A stretch of DNA of 64,000 nt from Bacteroidetes bacterium 43-16 (GCA_001897525.1 MKTB01000033.1:175194-239193), one strand, 5' to 3'. Positions 1 to 9,299 are shown, counted from the first letter of the stretch. Notes: a model not told the origin generated them from the sequence alone. Numbers and translations are program-made.

Positions 1-1
1 T

Positions 2-985
2 GATCTATCAAAAAAGAAAGCGGCTGATGCTATCGTCGCCGAGCGTTGGGCAAATATATCCGAATTGACTAAGGAAAAGAAAAAAAGATCATGGCCGAAA
101 TGGGCTACTGTTGCTGCATTGCTGATTGGTTTGCTATTAGTTGCTATGTATTATTTAAACAGGCCAGAACCGCAACAATTACAACTATCAAGTATATACG
201 GTTCAGATGTGCTACCAGGTAGCAACAGGGCGACTTTGCTCCTTGCTGATGGAACCCAAATTGAACTGGATAGCAGCTCTAACGAAATTGCGGTAAAAGA
301 TCAAACTATTGTGTATAACAACGGTACAATAGTATCTAATAAAACGATTTCTAACGCAATACTAAAAGTGCCGAATGGAGGTATTTACAGGTTGACCTTA
401 TCTGATGGAACAAAGGTTGTTCTTAATTCAGGTTCTTCCCTTTCTTATCCATTACAATTTTCTGATTCGGTGCGATCAGTTAAACTGGAGGGTGAAGGCT
501 ATTTTGAAGTTAGTCCGAATAAGGCAAAACCTTTTAAGGTAAAGTCGGACAATCAAACCCTTACAGTATTGGGTACTCATTTCAATATCCAGTCTTATAC
601 TGGAGAAACTATTGAAACAACCCTTTTAGAGGGTAAGGTAGCACTTAGCTTGGTTGGCACTAATGGTAATACTATTCTTGTTCCGGGGCAACAAGCCATC
701 AAGCATGATAATAAATATCAGGTAAGACGGGTCAATGCGCAGGAAGCCATTGCCTGGGCGAACAATCTTTTTGTTTTCAACAATATTCCGTTGAGTCAAA
801 TATTTAAAAATTTAGAACGCTGGTATGATGTCGAGATCAGTTATCCTGCAAATTTGTCTAAAGAGTCTTACTTGATAGAAGTGCCTAAAGACAGAAAACT
901 ATCGGAAATACTGCAAACTATATCTGATCTAACAGCTACAAACTTTAAAATCGAAGGAAGGAGGATTACAGTGACAGCGAAATAA
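2..985 (+). CDS. FecR-family anti-sigma factor (5' end outside window)
   Basis: Inner-membrane FecR-type protein that passes a signal from an outer-membrane receptor to an ECF sigma factor. The frame is open from base 2 with no stop or good start, so the N-terminus lies before the window; a TTG at 65 is only an internal codon. A single transmembrane segment follows a basic KKKRSWPKW stretch. The periplasmic part has the typical FecR core (LPDGTQIELDSSS-like and GEGYFEV motifs) and a C-terminal DUF4974-like end. It lies directly upstream of a SusC/SusD pair, the usual order for a sigma/FecR/SusCD uptake unit; the sigma gene is probably just upstream. Family call is firm. Confidence 0.92.
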   Translation, partial: DLSKKKAADAIVAERWANISELTKEKKKRSWPKWATVAALLIGLLLVAMYYLNRPEPQQLQLSSIYGSDVLPGSNRATLLLADGTQIELDSSSNEIAVKDQTIVYNNGTIVSNKTISNAILKVPNGGIYRLTLSDGTKVVLNSGSSLSYPLQFSDSVRSVKLEGEGYFEVSPNKAKPFKVKSDNQTLTVLGTHFNIQSYTGETIETTLLEGKVALSLVGTNGNTILVPGQQAIKHDNKYQVRRVNAQEAIAWANNLFVFNNIPLSQIFKNLERWYDVEISYPANLSKESYLIEVPKDRKLSEILQTISDLTATNFKIEGRRITVTAK

Positions 986-1007
986 GACGTTTCATATGTT
1001 TTGCCTG

Positions 1008-1054
1008 GATACCATAAAAATGCCGGAGCTGCGCTAACAGTTCCGGCGGGTATC
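1008..1054 (+). promoter_or_regulatory. Nested hairpin in the fecR-susC leader
   Basis: Two nested inverted repeats are visible: GATACC (1008-1013) with GGTATC (1049-1054) outside, and GCCGGA (1022-1027) with TCCGGC (1042-1047) inside. It lies about 110 nt upstream of the SusC start, so it may be a fecR 3' structure or a susC leader element. No run of T follows it, so a simple terminator is unlikely. Confidence 0.4.
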
Positions 1055-1165
1055 GGGTAAAAAATTAAAATCTGACAACTCAATTCATTAACCCGGATAC
1101 AAACATAAGGATTGTTGACTTTATTATCAACAATCAAAAATGCAGTATCCATAATCTATCTAATT

Positions 1166-4100
1166 ATGAATGGTAAAGATCATTCACAGGCCAATACTGA
1201 CAAGCTTCTGCACCGATCATCGAAACCTTATTTTCGAAGACTGGTCCGGTTGAAAGCACTGCTATTTACATGCTTATTCCTGATAATAGGCATTAAAGCC
1301 TGCTTTTCGCAGACCATCAGCCTACAGGCCAAAAACCAGCCCCTTGAATATGTCATCAAACAATTAAGGTCACAAACAGACTATGCTATAATGGTGGCCT
1401 CAAATGATTTGCAAAAGACGAAACCCGTGACAGTTAATTTGAAAGATGTTACCATTGAGCAGGCATTAAAAGCAATATTTAAAAACCAGGCTCCGAACCT
1501 GAAATATGAGATAAAAGGGAAGAATATCATTATAAAAGAACTACCAAAAGAAAAAGACCGAGGTAGTATACCGGAAAATAAGGAAGCAATTGAAGGTACG
1601 ATCTATAATTCGGCAGGTAACAGCATATCCGGAGTAACAATTTTTAATAAGCAAAGTGGCATACAAACTGTGTCCGATGGATCAGGATATTATCAGATTC
1701 CTGCAAAACAAGGGGATGAAGTACAATTTAGATTTTTGGGATATCAACCACAACAAATTACTATCAGCGATCAGAAGAACATAAATATTTCGCTGTATAC
1801 TCAGGTTGCCGGAATTGATACGGTAAGAATAAATAATATTCAAACAGGTTATTTTTCTTTACCTAAGGAAAGAGCCACTGGCTCTTTCTCACAAGTTGGA
1901 AACGAACTGATTAATCGCACTGTAAGTACTGGCATCATGTCACGAATTGCCGATGTAGTACCTGGGTTAATTTTCAATAAAGGATATGGCGGAGCACAAG
2001 GGCTTGTTATCCGTGGACAGACCAGTATTGACCAAAATACAAGCAAGCCACTCATTATTGTTGACAATTTCCCTTATGAAGGAGATATTAACAACATCAA
2101 TCCAAATGATATAGAAAATGTAACCATTTTGAAGGATGCGGCGGCATCTTCTATTTGGGGAGCAAGAGCGGGTAATGGTGTTATTGTCATTACAACGAAG
2201 CAAGGTAAATATGAGCAAAAGCCCACCTTAAGTTTTACAAGTAACTATACTGTAGGCGCTAAACCAGATGCTTTTTATCAACCGTTAATGAGCACCTCTG
2301 ATTTTATAGACAATGAGATCAGGCTATTTGATGCAGGCATCTACAAACCTGGCGAGCTAAATCAACGCATATTGAATTACCCCCTTACTCCACTTGTTGA
2401 ATTATTGATAAAGAAAAGGGATAACCCAGCCTTAGCTTCTGAAATAGATGCCAGAATAGCGCAATGGAGAAACTATGATGTTCGCAACGACTATGAAACA
2501 TATTTGTATCGTAAGCTAAAGAACCAGCAATACGCACTGAACCTATCTGGCGGATCAGAAAGGCAGCGCTATGTTCTTTCTTTAGGATACGACAAAAACC
2601 TGAACAGTGAAGTTGGTAATGGATTGGAACGGGTAACGATCAATGCCAACAATACGTACAACTTCTTTGACAAGAGGTTAGAACTTATTACTGGCATATA
2701 TTACACGAATAATAAAACAGATAATAATTTTATTGGCATCCCGACCTATACAAATTTCTCCGGAACTACCGGATCAACGATGTACCCCTACGCTCAATTT
2801 GCCGATGCAAATGGGAATCATTTGTCATTGGTTAATAATGTAAGAACCGGTTATGCTGAAGCCGGGACAGCAAAAGGATTATTGGACTGGAACTACAGGC
2901 CGTTGGACGAAATAGTCAATTCAGATAAGACAACAAAAAGTATTGATTATAGACTTAACACTGGGTTGAATTATAAAATACTTGATGGTTTAAAAGCAAG
3001 TTTGTTATACCAATATGGTAGAACAAATAGCAATACAGCAGGCTTAAACAATCAGAAAAGTTATTTTGCCCGTAACCTGATTAACTACTATTCGGAGATT
3101 ACCGCATCCAATACTGTAAAGCGTCCTATTCCATTGGGGGGTATTCTGGACAAGAATGATGTGATAATTAATGTGCACAATTTTAGGGCACAATTGAATT
3201 ACGATCACACATTTGCAGAAAAGCATGAAGTTAATGCCCTTGCCGGTTATGAAATTCGGGATCAACATACAACAGGTTTCAGAACCAGACTATATGGTTA
3301 CGATGATGAACATGCTACATCCCAATTGGTAAACTATGTAGACAAGTTTCCGACTTATGTCTTTTCAAGATATACCTTACAGATACCAAATATGGATTTG
3401 ACTACTGATCTTACCGACCGCTTTGTGTCCCTGTATGCAAACGGAAGTTATCTGTATAACAAAAAATATCTGCTCACTGGTTCCGTTCGATTCGATCGAA
3501 GTAACATATTTGGTGTAAGTACCAATAATAAAGGAGTACCGCTTTATTCTATTGGTGCTGCATGGAGTATGCATAAGGAAGCATTCTTTAATATGGCTTG
3601 GGTAAATGAGCTTAAAATCCGAACTACTTTTGGAACAAGTGGCAATGTGAACAGGTCGATTTCCGCTCTAACTACAATCAACTATGGTAGCACACCTTAC
3701 TACTTAAATGGTCAACAATATGCTACAATAAGAAATGCACCGAATCCAGATTTACGATGGGAACGGATTGGTACATTGAACATGGGTTTAGATTTTTCCA
3801 TAATAAAAAACAGGGTTAATGGTTCGGTCGACTGGTATCAAAAATGGGGAGATGATATTATTTCAACAATTCCTTATGCACCACAAACGGGGTTTACTGA
3901 ATTTACAGGTAACTATGCTAAAACATCTGCATCGGGTTGGGACATTGATCTACATTCCAAAAATGTAATTGGTTCATTTAATTGGAATAGTGATCTACAG
4001 ATATCCGTTTCAAAAGATCAAATATCAAAGACAAAACTTTTGCCAACGGTTGGAGGATTTAGCATATTGACCGCATCAGACGGTGGCAGTATTTATCCAG

Positions 4101-4756
4101 TTGAAGGAAAGCCTTTATACTCTGTTTATGCCTATAGATGGGCGGGGCTTGATGCCAATACCGGAGACCCACAAGGTTATGTGAACGGAGCAATTAGCAC
4201 AAATTACGTAGCCATGCAAAATGAAATAGACAATGATATCACTAAGCTCAATTTTATAGGAACTGCGCGTCCAAAAATATATGGAGCATTTAGAAACACT
4301 TTTAGTTATGGTCCTATGTCACTTTCTGCTAATATTTCATACCGTTTTGACTATTACTTTCGTAGGCAGTCTGTAAACTATGATCTGATAAACAAAGGAA
4401 CCATCTCACATGGGGATTTTTCTCAAAGATGGTTGAAACCTGGCGATGAACAAAGGACAAATGTCCCATCAATGCCAACCATAGGAGCATCTCCCTCAAG
4501 GGATGGCTTCTATATGTTATCAGACGTTCTCGTCGAGAAAGGTGATCATATCCGGTTACAAGATATCACATTAGCTTATAATGTCAATAAACAATCGATT
4601 TCCTCCTTACCATTTACTAACCTAAGATTATTCTTTTATATGAATAACCTTGGGCTTCTTTGGAAGAGTGGAAAATATAGGGAAGATCCTGACTATTATC
4701 GAGCCGTTTATAGTCCTGTACGGACTGTATCCCTAGGTATAAATGCAAACTTTTAA
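1166..4756 (+). CDS. SusC/RagA-type TonB-dependent receptor with STN domain
   Basis: Outer-membrane TonB-dependent transporter of about 1196 aa. I chose the ATG at 1166 because it gives a signal anchor (LLFTCLFLIIGIKACFSQ); a TTG-led extension to 1112 is unlikely. After the signal peptide comes an STN domain (SLQAKNQPLEYVIKQL onward), which talks to FecR, then a carboxypeptidase-regulatory-like beta domain, a plug with the SusC-type stretch NPNDIENVTILKDAAASSIW, and a long C-terminal beta-barrel. The STN domain together with the upstream FecR gene implies ligand-dependent sigma signalling. It is followed 11 nt later by a SusD gene. The substrate cannot be told from sequence. Confidence 0.93.
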   Translation: MNGKDHSQANTDKLLHRSSKPYFRRLVRLKALLFTCLFLIIGIKACFSQTISLQAKNQPLEYVIKQLRSQTDYAIMVASNDLQKTKPVTVNLKDVTIEQALKAIFKNQAPNLKYEIKGKNIIIKELPKEKDRGSIPENKEAIEGTIYNSAGNSISGVTIFNKQSGIQTVSDGSGYYQIPAKQGDEVQFRFLGYQPQQITISDQKNINISLYTQVAGIDTVRINNIQTGYFSLPKERATGSFSQVGNELINRTVSTGIMSRIADVVPGLIFNKGYGGAQGLVIRGQTSIDQNTSKPLIIVDNFPYEGDINNINPNDIENVTILKDAAASSIWGARAGNGVIVITTKQGKYEQKPTLSFTSNYTVGAKPDAFYQPLMSTSDFIDNEIRLFDAGIYKPGELNQRILNYPLTPLVELLIKKRDNPALASEIDARIAQWRNYDVRNDYETYLYRKLKNQQYALNLSGGSERQRYVLSLGYDKNLNSEVGNGLERVTINANNTYNFFDKRLELITGIYYTNNKTDNNFIGIPTYTNFSGTTGSTMYPYAQFADANGNHLSLVNNVRTGYAEAGTAKGLLDWNYRPLDEIVNSDKTTKSIDYRLNTGLNYKILDGLKASLLYQYGRTNSNTAGLNNQKSYFARNLINYYSEITASNTVKRPIPLGGILDKNDVIINVHNFRAQLNYDHTFAEKHEVNALAGYEIRDQHTTGFRTRLYGYDDEHATSQLVNYVDKFPTYVFSRYTLQIPNMDLTTDLTDRFVSLYANGSYLYNKKYLLTGSVRFDRSNIFGVSTNNKGVPLYSIGAAWSMHKEAFFNMAWVNELKIRTTFGTSGNVNRSISALTTINYGSTPYYLNGQQYATIRNAPNPDLRWERIGTLNMGLDFSIIKNRVNGSVDWYQKWGDDIISTIPYAPQTGFTEFTGNYAKTSASGWDIDLHSKNVIGSFNWNSDLQISVSKDQISKTKLLPTVGGFSILTASDGGSIYPVEGKPLYSVYAYRWAGLDANTGDPQGYVNGAISTNYVAMQNEIDNDITKLNFIGTARPKIYGAFRNTFSYGPMSLSANISYRFDYYFRRQSVNYDLINKGTISHGDFSQRWLKPGDEQRTNVPSMPTIGASPSRDGFYMLSDVLVEKGDHIRLQDITLAYNVNKQSISSLPFTNLRLFFYMNNLGLLWKSGKYREDPDYYRAVYSPVRTVSLGINANF

Positions 4757-4767
4757 CCTGTACGATC

Positions 4768-6117
4768 ATGAAATCAACAATACTATATTTACTCACATTA
4801 ATAGCATTTTCTGGCTGTCATAAAGCATTTTTGGAAGAACCGACTTCAAAATCGCTGGTCATTCCAAAAACCTATCAAGATCTTAATGCTTTACTTCAAA
4901 GTAACATGAATTCTGGTGCTTTCTTTAGTATGATTGCTGATGGTGATTTTGATCTTACAGATGAATATTTGTTATTGACTGCGCCAGTGGAAAAGACTAC
5001 ATATTTATGGAAAGCAGATATCTATGAGACATTGAAATTTCATGGGGCATGGAGATTACCATATCTACAAATACTTAACACAAATGTCGTTTTAGAAGGT
5101 TTGAAAAAATTAAACACGTTAGACGCCTCACAGCAAAACTTGAATACTTTGAAAGGTAATGCGTTATTTTTTAGAGCAATGGCTTATACTGAACTTGTCT
5201 TAAATTTTACCCCTCCGTATAAACCATCCGAAGCACAAGATCAATTGGGATTGCCGATTCGGACATCATCAAACGTTTCGGAAATCAAACAACGATCCAA
5301 TCTGAAAGAAACAATGGAGTTTCTTCTAAAAGACCTTCAGGAAGCTAGTTCTTTACTTCCTGAGAAGGTTTCAATAATTAGTCTGCCAGGAAAGGCAGCG
5401 GCTTATACATTACTGTCAAGAACATACTTAGGAATGCAGGAATACGATAAGTCATTGACTTTTGCAAAGGAAGCTTTAAAAATCCAAAGTGATCTATTAG
5501 ATTATAATGATATTCCATTGCAGCTACCGTTTACTTTTAATGATCCATTCGTAAGTTCTAATAAAGAAGTTTTATTTTATCAAGGCGGAGAGACTATCAT
5601 GTTTGTAGGAAAATCCGCTCAATTGCGTGAGGAAATTTATGATTCTTACCAATTGAATGATCTACGCAAAACAAGATTATTTGATAACAACCGAAATTTT
5701 ATTGGCAACTATTCTGGAACAAATGCTATTTTTTCCGGGATAACCAATAGTGAAGCTTGGCTGACAGCAGCGGAATGTGCTGCTCGATTAGGTAAAATGG
5801 AAGAAGCATTAAATTACTTAAATAGTCTATGTAAGAAGCGATACGACAAAACCTTCACACCTTATCAATCGGTAAACAAGAAAGAAATTCTCAAATGGAT
5901 ATTAGAAGAACGACGAAAAGAATTGATAACACGGAGTCGATGGTTTGACCTTCGAAGATTAAATCTTGATCCGGAATTTGCCGTAACATTGACCCGAAAA
6001 TATAAGGGAGATATCTATACACTCCCTCCAAACAGTAGTCGATATACTTTCCCAATCCCATCCGAAGAAATAGATTATTCAGGTATTACACAGAATGTGA
6101 GAAATGATAATGATTAA
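4768..6117 (+). CDS. SusD/RagB family surface lipoprotein
   Basis: Partner lipoprotein of the upstream SusC receptor; it caps the barrel and binds ligand on the cell surface. The 449-aa product starts with a lipoprotein signal peptide whose lipobox is FSGC. The N-terminal helical region carries TPR-like pieces (KGNALFFRAMAYTELV, AAYTLLSRTYLGMQEYDKSL). The end has the SusD signature around ILEERRKELITRSRWFDLRR, which is typical of the C-terminal RagB domain. It starts 11 nt after susC and ends 5 nt before the thioredoxin-like gene, so the three genes look co-transcribed. It is slightly short for the family but complete. Confidence 0.92.
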   Translation: MKSTILYLLTLIAFSGCHKAFLEEPTSKSLVIPKTYQDLNALLQSNMNSGAFFSMIADGDFDLTDEYLLLTAPVEKTTYLWKADIYETLKFHGAWRLPYLQILNTNVVLEGLKKLNTLDASQQNLNTLKGNALFFRAMAYTELVLNFTPPYKPSEAQDQLGLPIRTSSNVSEIKQRSNLKETMEFLLKDLQEASSLLPEKVSIISLPGKAAAYTLLSRTYLGMQEYDKSLTFAKEALKIQSDLLDYNDIPLQLPFTFNDPFVSSNKEVLFYQGGETIMFVGKSAQLREEIYDSYQLNDLRKTRLFDNNRNFIGNYSGTNAIFSGITNSEAWLTAAECAARLGKMEEALNYLNSLCKKRYDKTFTPYQSVNKKEILKWILEERRKELITRSRWFDLRRLNLDPEFAVTLTRKYKGDIYTLPPNSSRYTFPIPSEEIDYSGITQNVRNDND

Positions 6118-6122
6118 ATAAG

Positions 6123-7463
6123 ATGAAAAAATCAAGCTCCTACATATATTTATCCATAGTCATAGTGTTACTTATACTATCACCTATGTTATCATCGGCA
6201 CAGAAAACCATTGAATATAGCAATATTAAAGTTGGTGACACTGCCCCCGATATTCTCTTTAATAATCTAACTAAATACAAAACAAGTGAACAGAGATTGT
6301 CTAACTTTTCTGAAAAACTCTTAATTATAGATTTCTGGGCCACTTGGTGTTCGCCCTGTGTTGGAATGTTGCCGCGTATGGATTCTTTGCAAAAACGATA
6401 TAAAGATGATTTAATTTTCATATCAATAACGGATCAATCCAGATTATATGCAGAGCCTTTTTTGGAAAAACTAGAAAAGAATAATGGTAATAAATTCGAT
6501 ATTCCAGTAATTTATGGTGATACAACAATACGAAAATTATTCCCACACAAATTGATTCCACACTATGTATGGTTAGACGTAAAGACTCGAAAAGTGGTGA
6601 GTATTAGCGGCCCACAATATATTTCAAGTGGAAATATTGAACATTTTTTGAAAAACGGCTATTTAAATCAAATACCAGAAAAAAATGATCGACGTTTGGA
6701 CTATGATAAATCCAAACCTTTGTTTAGTTACCTGATGGGCACGAATGAAGAGCAAAATAAATATTCGCCTATGCAATATTCCGGTTTTTGGCCTTATATA
6801 CCTGAACTTAACGGCGGAGTTACTGCACATTTGTGGGATTCTTTAAACAATAATCGAATTACTGTAAGAAACGAATCAAAACAGCAATTAATTCAATATG
6901 CATTTGGAGAAGGCCGAAAGTTCTTTCAAACTAACTCAATATTGTTAGAATCAAAAGATAAAGATAAGTTACACACTGAACTGTCTGATGAGCCATTCTA
7001 TAAATGGAGAGAGGAAAATGCTATTACTTATGAAATCAACGTATTGCCTAGCAACAGAGACCAGATCTTTGAAATGATGCGTACGGATATTGTAAATTAT
7101 TTTAGTGAATATGATATTCGAATTGAGAAAAGAAAAGCGAATGGGTTAGTATTGGTGAGTACAGGATCGAATGAAGTGGCTTGTTCCAAAGGAGGAAAAC
7201 CAAAAGTTATAAAGGATCAGTTTGGCTATCATGCTATTAATATATCCCTAGATGCATTTTTTCAAAATCTTTCATTTTATTACCTGACAGACGCTCCCGT
7301 ATTGATAAACGAAACTTCCATAGACTTTAATATTGATGTTGATCTGGAAGTTTTAAACTTTATGGATCTAAACCAGTTAAACAAAGAATTGGGAAAGTAT
7401 AATTTGAAATTTGTTGAAAAAGAGGCCTTGGGAGAATTTTTAGTGATTGCTGATAAGCATTAA
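6123..7463 (+). CDS. TlpA-like thioredoxin protein with DUF3738-like C-terminus
   Basis: Exported thiol-disulfide protein of 446 aa. It has an N-terminal signal peptide (IVIVLLILSPMLSSAQ), then a TlpA/AhpC-type thioredoxin fold with the active site WATWCSPC at about residues 73-79. The last 180 residues do not look like thioredoxin; the ending (LNKELGKYNLKFVEKEALGEFLVI) resembles the DUF3738 tail often seen in Bacteroidetes and Acidobacteria. It starts 5 nt after susD, so it is likely the last gene of the fecR-susCD unit. TlpA-like genes downstream of SusCD are common in this phylum and often sit near RiPP or MauE genes; its specific partner is unknown. Confidence 0.8.
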   Translation: MKKSSSYIYLSIVIVLLILSPMLSSAQKTIEYSNIKVGDTAPDILFNNLTKYKTSEQRLSNFSEKLLIIDFWATWCSPCVGMLPRMDSLQKRYKDDLIFISITDQSRLYAEPFLEKLEKNNGNKFDIPVIYGDTTIRKLFPHKLIPHYVWLDVKTRKVVSISGPQYISSGNIEHFLKNGYLNQIPEKNDRRLDYDKSKPLFSYLMGTNEEQNKYSPMQYSGFWPYIPELNGGVTAHLWDSLNNNRITVRNESKQQLIQYAFGEGRKFFQTNSILLESKDKDKLHTELSDEPFYKWREENAITYEINVLPSNRDQIFEMMRTDIVNYFSEYDIRIEKRKANGLVLVSTGSNEVACSKGGKPKVIKDQFGYHAINISLDAFFQNLSFYYLTDAPVLINETSIDFNIDVDLEVLNFMDLNQLNKELGKYNLKFVEKEALGEFLVIADKH

Positions 7464-7498
7464 CATTAAGGGACAGTAAATCACACTGTCCCTTAATG
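7464..7498. terminator. Bidirectional hairpin between convergent genes
   Basis: A perfect 14-bp stem (CATTAAGGGACAGT, 7464-7477, with its complement at 7485-7498) and a 7-nt loop begin right after the thioredoxin stop codon. It separates the + strand susCD unit from the - strand gene ending at 7510. The flanks have few T residues, so termination strength is uncertain. Confidence 0.7.
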
Positions 7499-7509
7499 AA
7501 TGAATTCAA

Positions 7510-7758
7510 TTATGGCTTCTTAGTACCTCTTTGAATATCTGTAACTGTAGCACCGGGAAATTCTTCATAACCGATACATGCTCTCTGAGAATTAGCAACA
7601 CATTCCGGAGTGCCAGTCAATGGCTCCCAGTGTTCTGGCTGTCCGGCAGGTGCGGTATTCATTACATTTGGTGAATTTGTAGCATTGCTTGCTACTACGG
7701 CTCCGCCGATTCCGAAAGTTGCTACTGCTGCGATTGCTATTGATTTTAATTTTTGCAT
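7510..7758 (-). CDS. Small exported Cys-containing protein (DUF6520-like)
   Basis: An 82-aa product with a clear signal peptide (MQKLKSIAIAAVATFGIGGA) and a short mature part holding two cysteines (GTPECVANSQRACIGY) that could form a disulfide. The layout resembles the small DUF6520-type exported proteins found next to MauE/DoxX-like genes in Bacteroidetes, but that match is by general appearance only. It is the last gene of a - strand set (8886 to 7510) and faces the thioredoxin gene across a hairpin. A copy of a recurring ACAGG/CCTGT element lies about 97 nt upstream of its start. Function unknown. Confidence 0.7.
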   Translation of the reverse strand: MQKLKSIAIAAVATFGIGGAVVASNATNSPNVMNTAPAGQPEHWEPLTGTPECVANSQRACIGYEEFPGATVTDIQRGTKKP

Positions 7759-7830
7759 GATTGTAAATTTTTAAATTGAATAATAGTTAGTTAAAGTATA
7801 TCATACACAACGCGCATGACTTTAGGTGAA

Positions 7831-7876
7831 GAAAAAAGGAGCCTACTCGTTTCTACAGGTTTTCGGCTTCCCCTGT
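7831..7876 (-). promoter_or_regulatory. Recurring ACAGG/CCTGT hairpin element, copy 1
   Basis: Read on -, ACAGG (7876-7872) pairs with CCTGT (7859-7855). The loop contains GGAAGCC (7871-7865), which can also pair with GGCTCC (7843-7838) just downstream, followed by a T-run (7837-7832). It can therefore be read as an H-type pseudoknot or as two alternative hairpins, the second a terminator. It lies after the MauE-like stop and before the small exported protein. It may simply be the MauE terminator, but related copies lie at 8376-8409, 8980-9000 and 63303-63327. Confidence 0.5.
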
Positions 7877-7890
7877 TTTCTTATTTTGTT

Positions 7891-8346
7891 TTATGTATGC
7901 TTCATACTTATTGCGTCAAAGGAGCGCTGTTGAGGTTTTATATAAGGTTCAACCAGGGCTAAGATGCCCATCAGAATAAATGTAAGATTGAAATAGATAT
8001 GGTTCTTCCAGCTCAGCTTCGATATGATACCGCCACAGGTGCATGGCACTTCGCTTCGGTAAAAGTTTAATATCACTATAATGTATATCGTAAATACTGT
8101 CAGTAATGCAATGGATCCATACAGCGCATATTTTCGGGTTGTGGAGAATAGCAGTAGTACACATAATGCAAGTTCTATAATTGGCAACCCGTACCCAAAC
8201 CAAGTAGCAAATGGAGCCACGAACGGACTATTAGACAGTTGCTCAATACCATTATCAAGTTGTAGAAACTTGTATACTGATGTGTACAACCAGAGCAGTG
8301 CAATGAAGTACACAAAAATCTCGGACAGAATTTTACGAACTGACAT
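7891..8346 (-). CDS. MauE/DoxX-like redox-associated membrane protein
   Basis: A 151-aa integral membrane protein with four predicted transmembrane helices and almost no soluble part. It has the MauE/DoxX layout: an opening helix (VYFIALLWLYTSVYKFL), a second helix over the PIIELALCVLLLF stretch, and a cysteine pair at PCTCGG before the last helix. In this family the Cys pair is thought to pass electrons to periplasmic thioredoxin-like or other Cys proteins. The thioredoxin gene nearby and the small Cys-containing exported proteins on both sides fit that role, which remains inference. Confidence 0.8.
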   Translation of the reverse strand: MSVRKILSEIFVYFIALLWLYTSVYKFLQLDNGIEQLSNSPFVAPFATWFGYGLPIIELALCVLLLFSTTRKYALYGSIALLTVFTIYIIVILNFYRSEVPCTCGGIISKLSWKNHIYFNLTFILMGILALVEPYIKPQQRSFDAISMKHT

Positions 8347-8375
8347 ACGTGCTAAAAATGATATGAACGAACAAT

Positions 8376-8409
8376 GCCTACTATATTACAGGTTTTCGGC
8401 TTTCCCTGT
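8376..8409 (-). promoter_or_regulatory. Recurring ACAGG/CCTGT hairpin element, copy 2
   Basis: On -, ACAGG (8409-8405) pairs with CCTGT (8392-8388). The loop reads GAAAGCCGAAAA, nearly the same as copy 1, and AGTAGGC downstream is shared too, so GCC (8400-8398) could pair with GGC (8378-8376). No T-run follows, which argues against a plain terminator. It lies between the 147-aa exported protein and the MauE-like gene. Confidence 0.5.
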
Positions 8410-8442
8410 GTTTCATCAATTATGAAGTTTAAAAGCTCGTGC

Positions 8443-8886
8443 TTAAGGTGTAAATCGCAATATCGCCTGACCGCAGGCCATTGCTGGATACCACCTTGCT
8501 GTTGTCGTAGCACACGGACTGCAATTTTGGTTCAGTGCTGTATATGTAAAAGTCAATGGCAGGCCGCAGGGAGGTTCACCAACTATTCCAGCAGGTGGCT
8601 GACAAAGGATAGGGCCGGACGGAATCCTAGCACCCACAATGCTTTTAGCTGCGGTCGTAGGGTAAGTGCCGCCCAAAGGAATAGAGTTATTGTAGTTGTG
8701 GACTGCACCCGGGTTAATGGCAAACAATGCGCTTTGGTATTTATTACCACAGATGCAAAGCTCGTCGCCGAAGATTATGTAATACTGGACGCATTGCGTT
8801 TGGTTTTCTACCCTGAGTGCACGTGCCTGAGAAAAGGCCACAGCGGAAATAAACATCGCAATAAGAAAAGAAAAAAGCTTTTTCAT
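8443..8886 (-). CDS. Cys-rich exported protein, function unknown
   Basis: A 147-aa product with a standard signal peptide (MKKLFSFLIAMFISAVAFSQ). The mature part is rich in cysteine (CICGNKY, CQPPAGIVGEPPCGLP, QNCSPCATT, MACGQ), so several disulfides are likely outside the cytoplasm. I recognise no domain. It is first of the - strand group that continues with the MauE-like gene and the 82-aa protein. Hairpin copy 3 lies about 94 nt upstream and copy 2 lies downstream. A redox-linked role with the MauE-like protein is plausible but inferred from context. The + strand frame across it is a shadow. Confidence 0.75.
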   Translation of the reverse strand: MKKLFSFLIAMFISAVAFSQARALRVENQTQCVQYYIIFGDELCICGNKYQSALFAINPGAVHNYNNSIPLGGTYPTTAAKSIVGARIPSGPILCQPPAGIVGEPPCGLPLTFTYTALNQNCSPCATTTARWYPAMACGQAILRFTP

Positions 8887-9299
8887 ACAATTTGAATTAA
8901 GGTGAAAAAAAGGTGAAATTAAATGACCAGTTACAAAGCAACCAGTTTTAGAAATGAAGAGAGTTATGTATTGTATTCTACAGGTTTTTGGTGTACCTGT
9001 TTATTTCATTTTATTAAAAACCACCTGAAATTAAGTGCTACTTTCTTATGGACATTTGCTATCTGCCCCTTCGCTTACTTCATTTACACTTTTAACAGAT
9101 TCGACTCAATAGGCTCAAAAACGGTGATTTCTACAAGATTTAGGCTTATATATGTTGGAAAAGTAGGGAATTCCTGTATTGTATATATTATTGTATTTCC
9201 GAACTTTGTTATATATAAAACCGGGGTTAACCTGGTTCTATTAACTAACTCCCACAACCGAAGCAATGCCGGCCATTGCCTACCCGCTCACTCTTGGAA
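8887..9299. other. 413-bp gap without a supported gene
   Basis: Apart from hairpin copy 3 (8980-9000), nothing convincing is present. On - every ATG runs into a stop within about 12 codons, so no second precursor peptide with an ATG start was found. The long + strand frame has no natural start context or recognisable protein. Confidence 0.6.
8980..9000 (-). promoter_or_regulatory. Recurring ACAGG/CCTGT hairpin element, copy 3
   Basis: On -, ACAGG (9000-8996), an 11-nt loop (TACACCAAAAA) and CCTGT (8984-8980) are followed by AGAAT, matching the AGAA seen after copies 1 and 4. It is 94 nt upstream of the start of the 147-aa exported protein, in a leader position. No downstream partner for the loop is visible here. 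Confidence 0.45.

Noticed and set aside
1112..1165. TTG-led extension of the SusC gene
   Set aside because: It would put 18 residues before a normal start; the ATG at 1166 gives the expected signal peptide.
8374..8895. Long + strand frame over the Cys-rich exported gene
   Set aside because: Antisense to a gene with a signal peptide; no natural protein features.
9084..9266. 60-codon - strand frame as a second precursor
   Set aside because: Needs a TTG start and has no leader or Ser/Thr/Cys-rich end.
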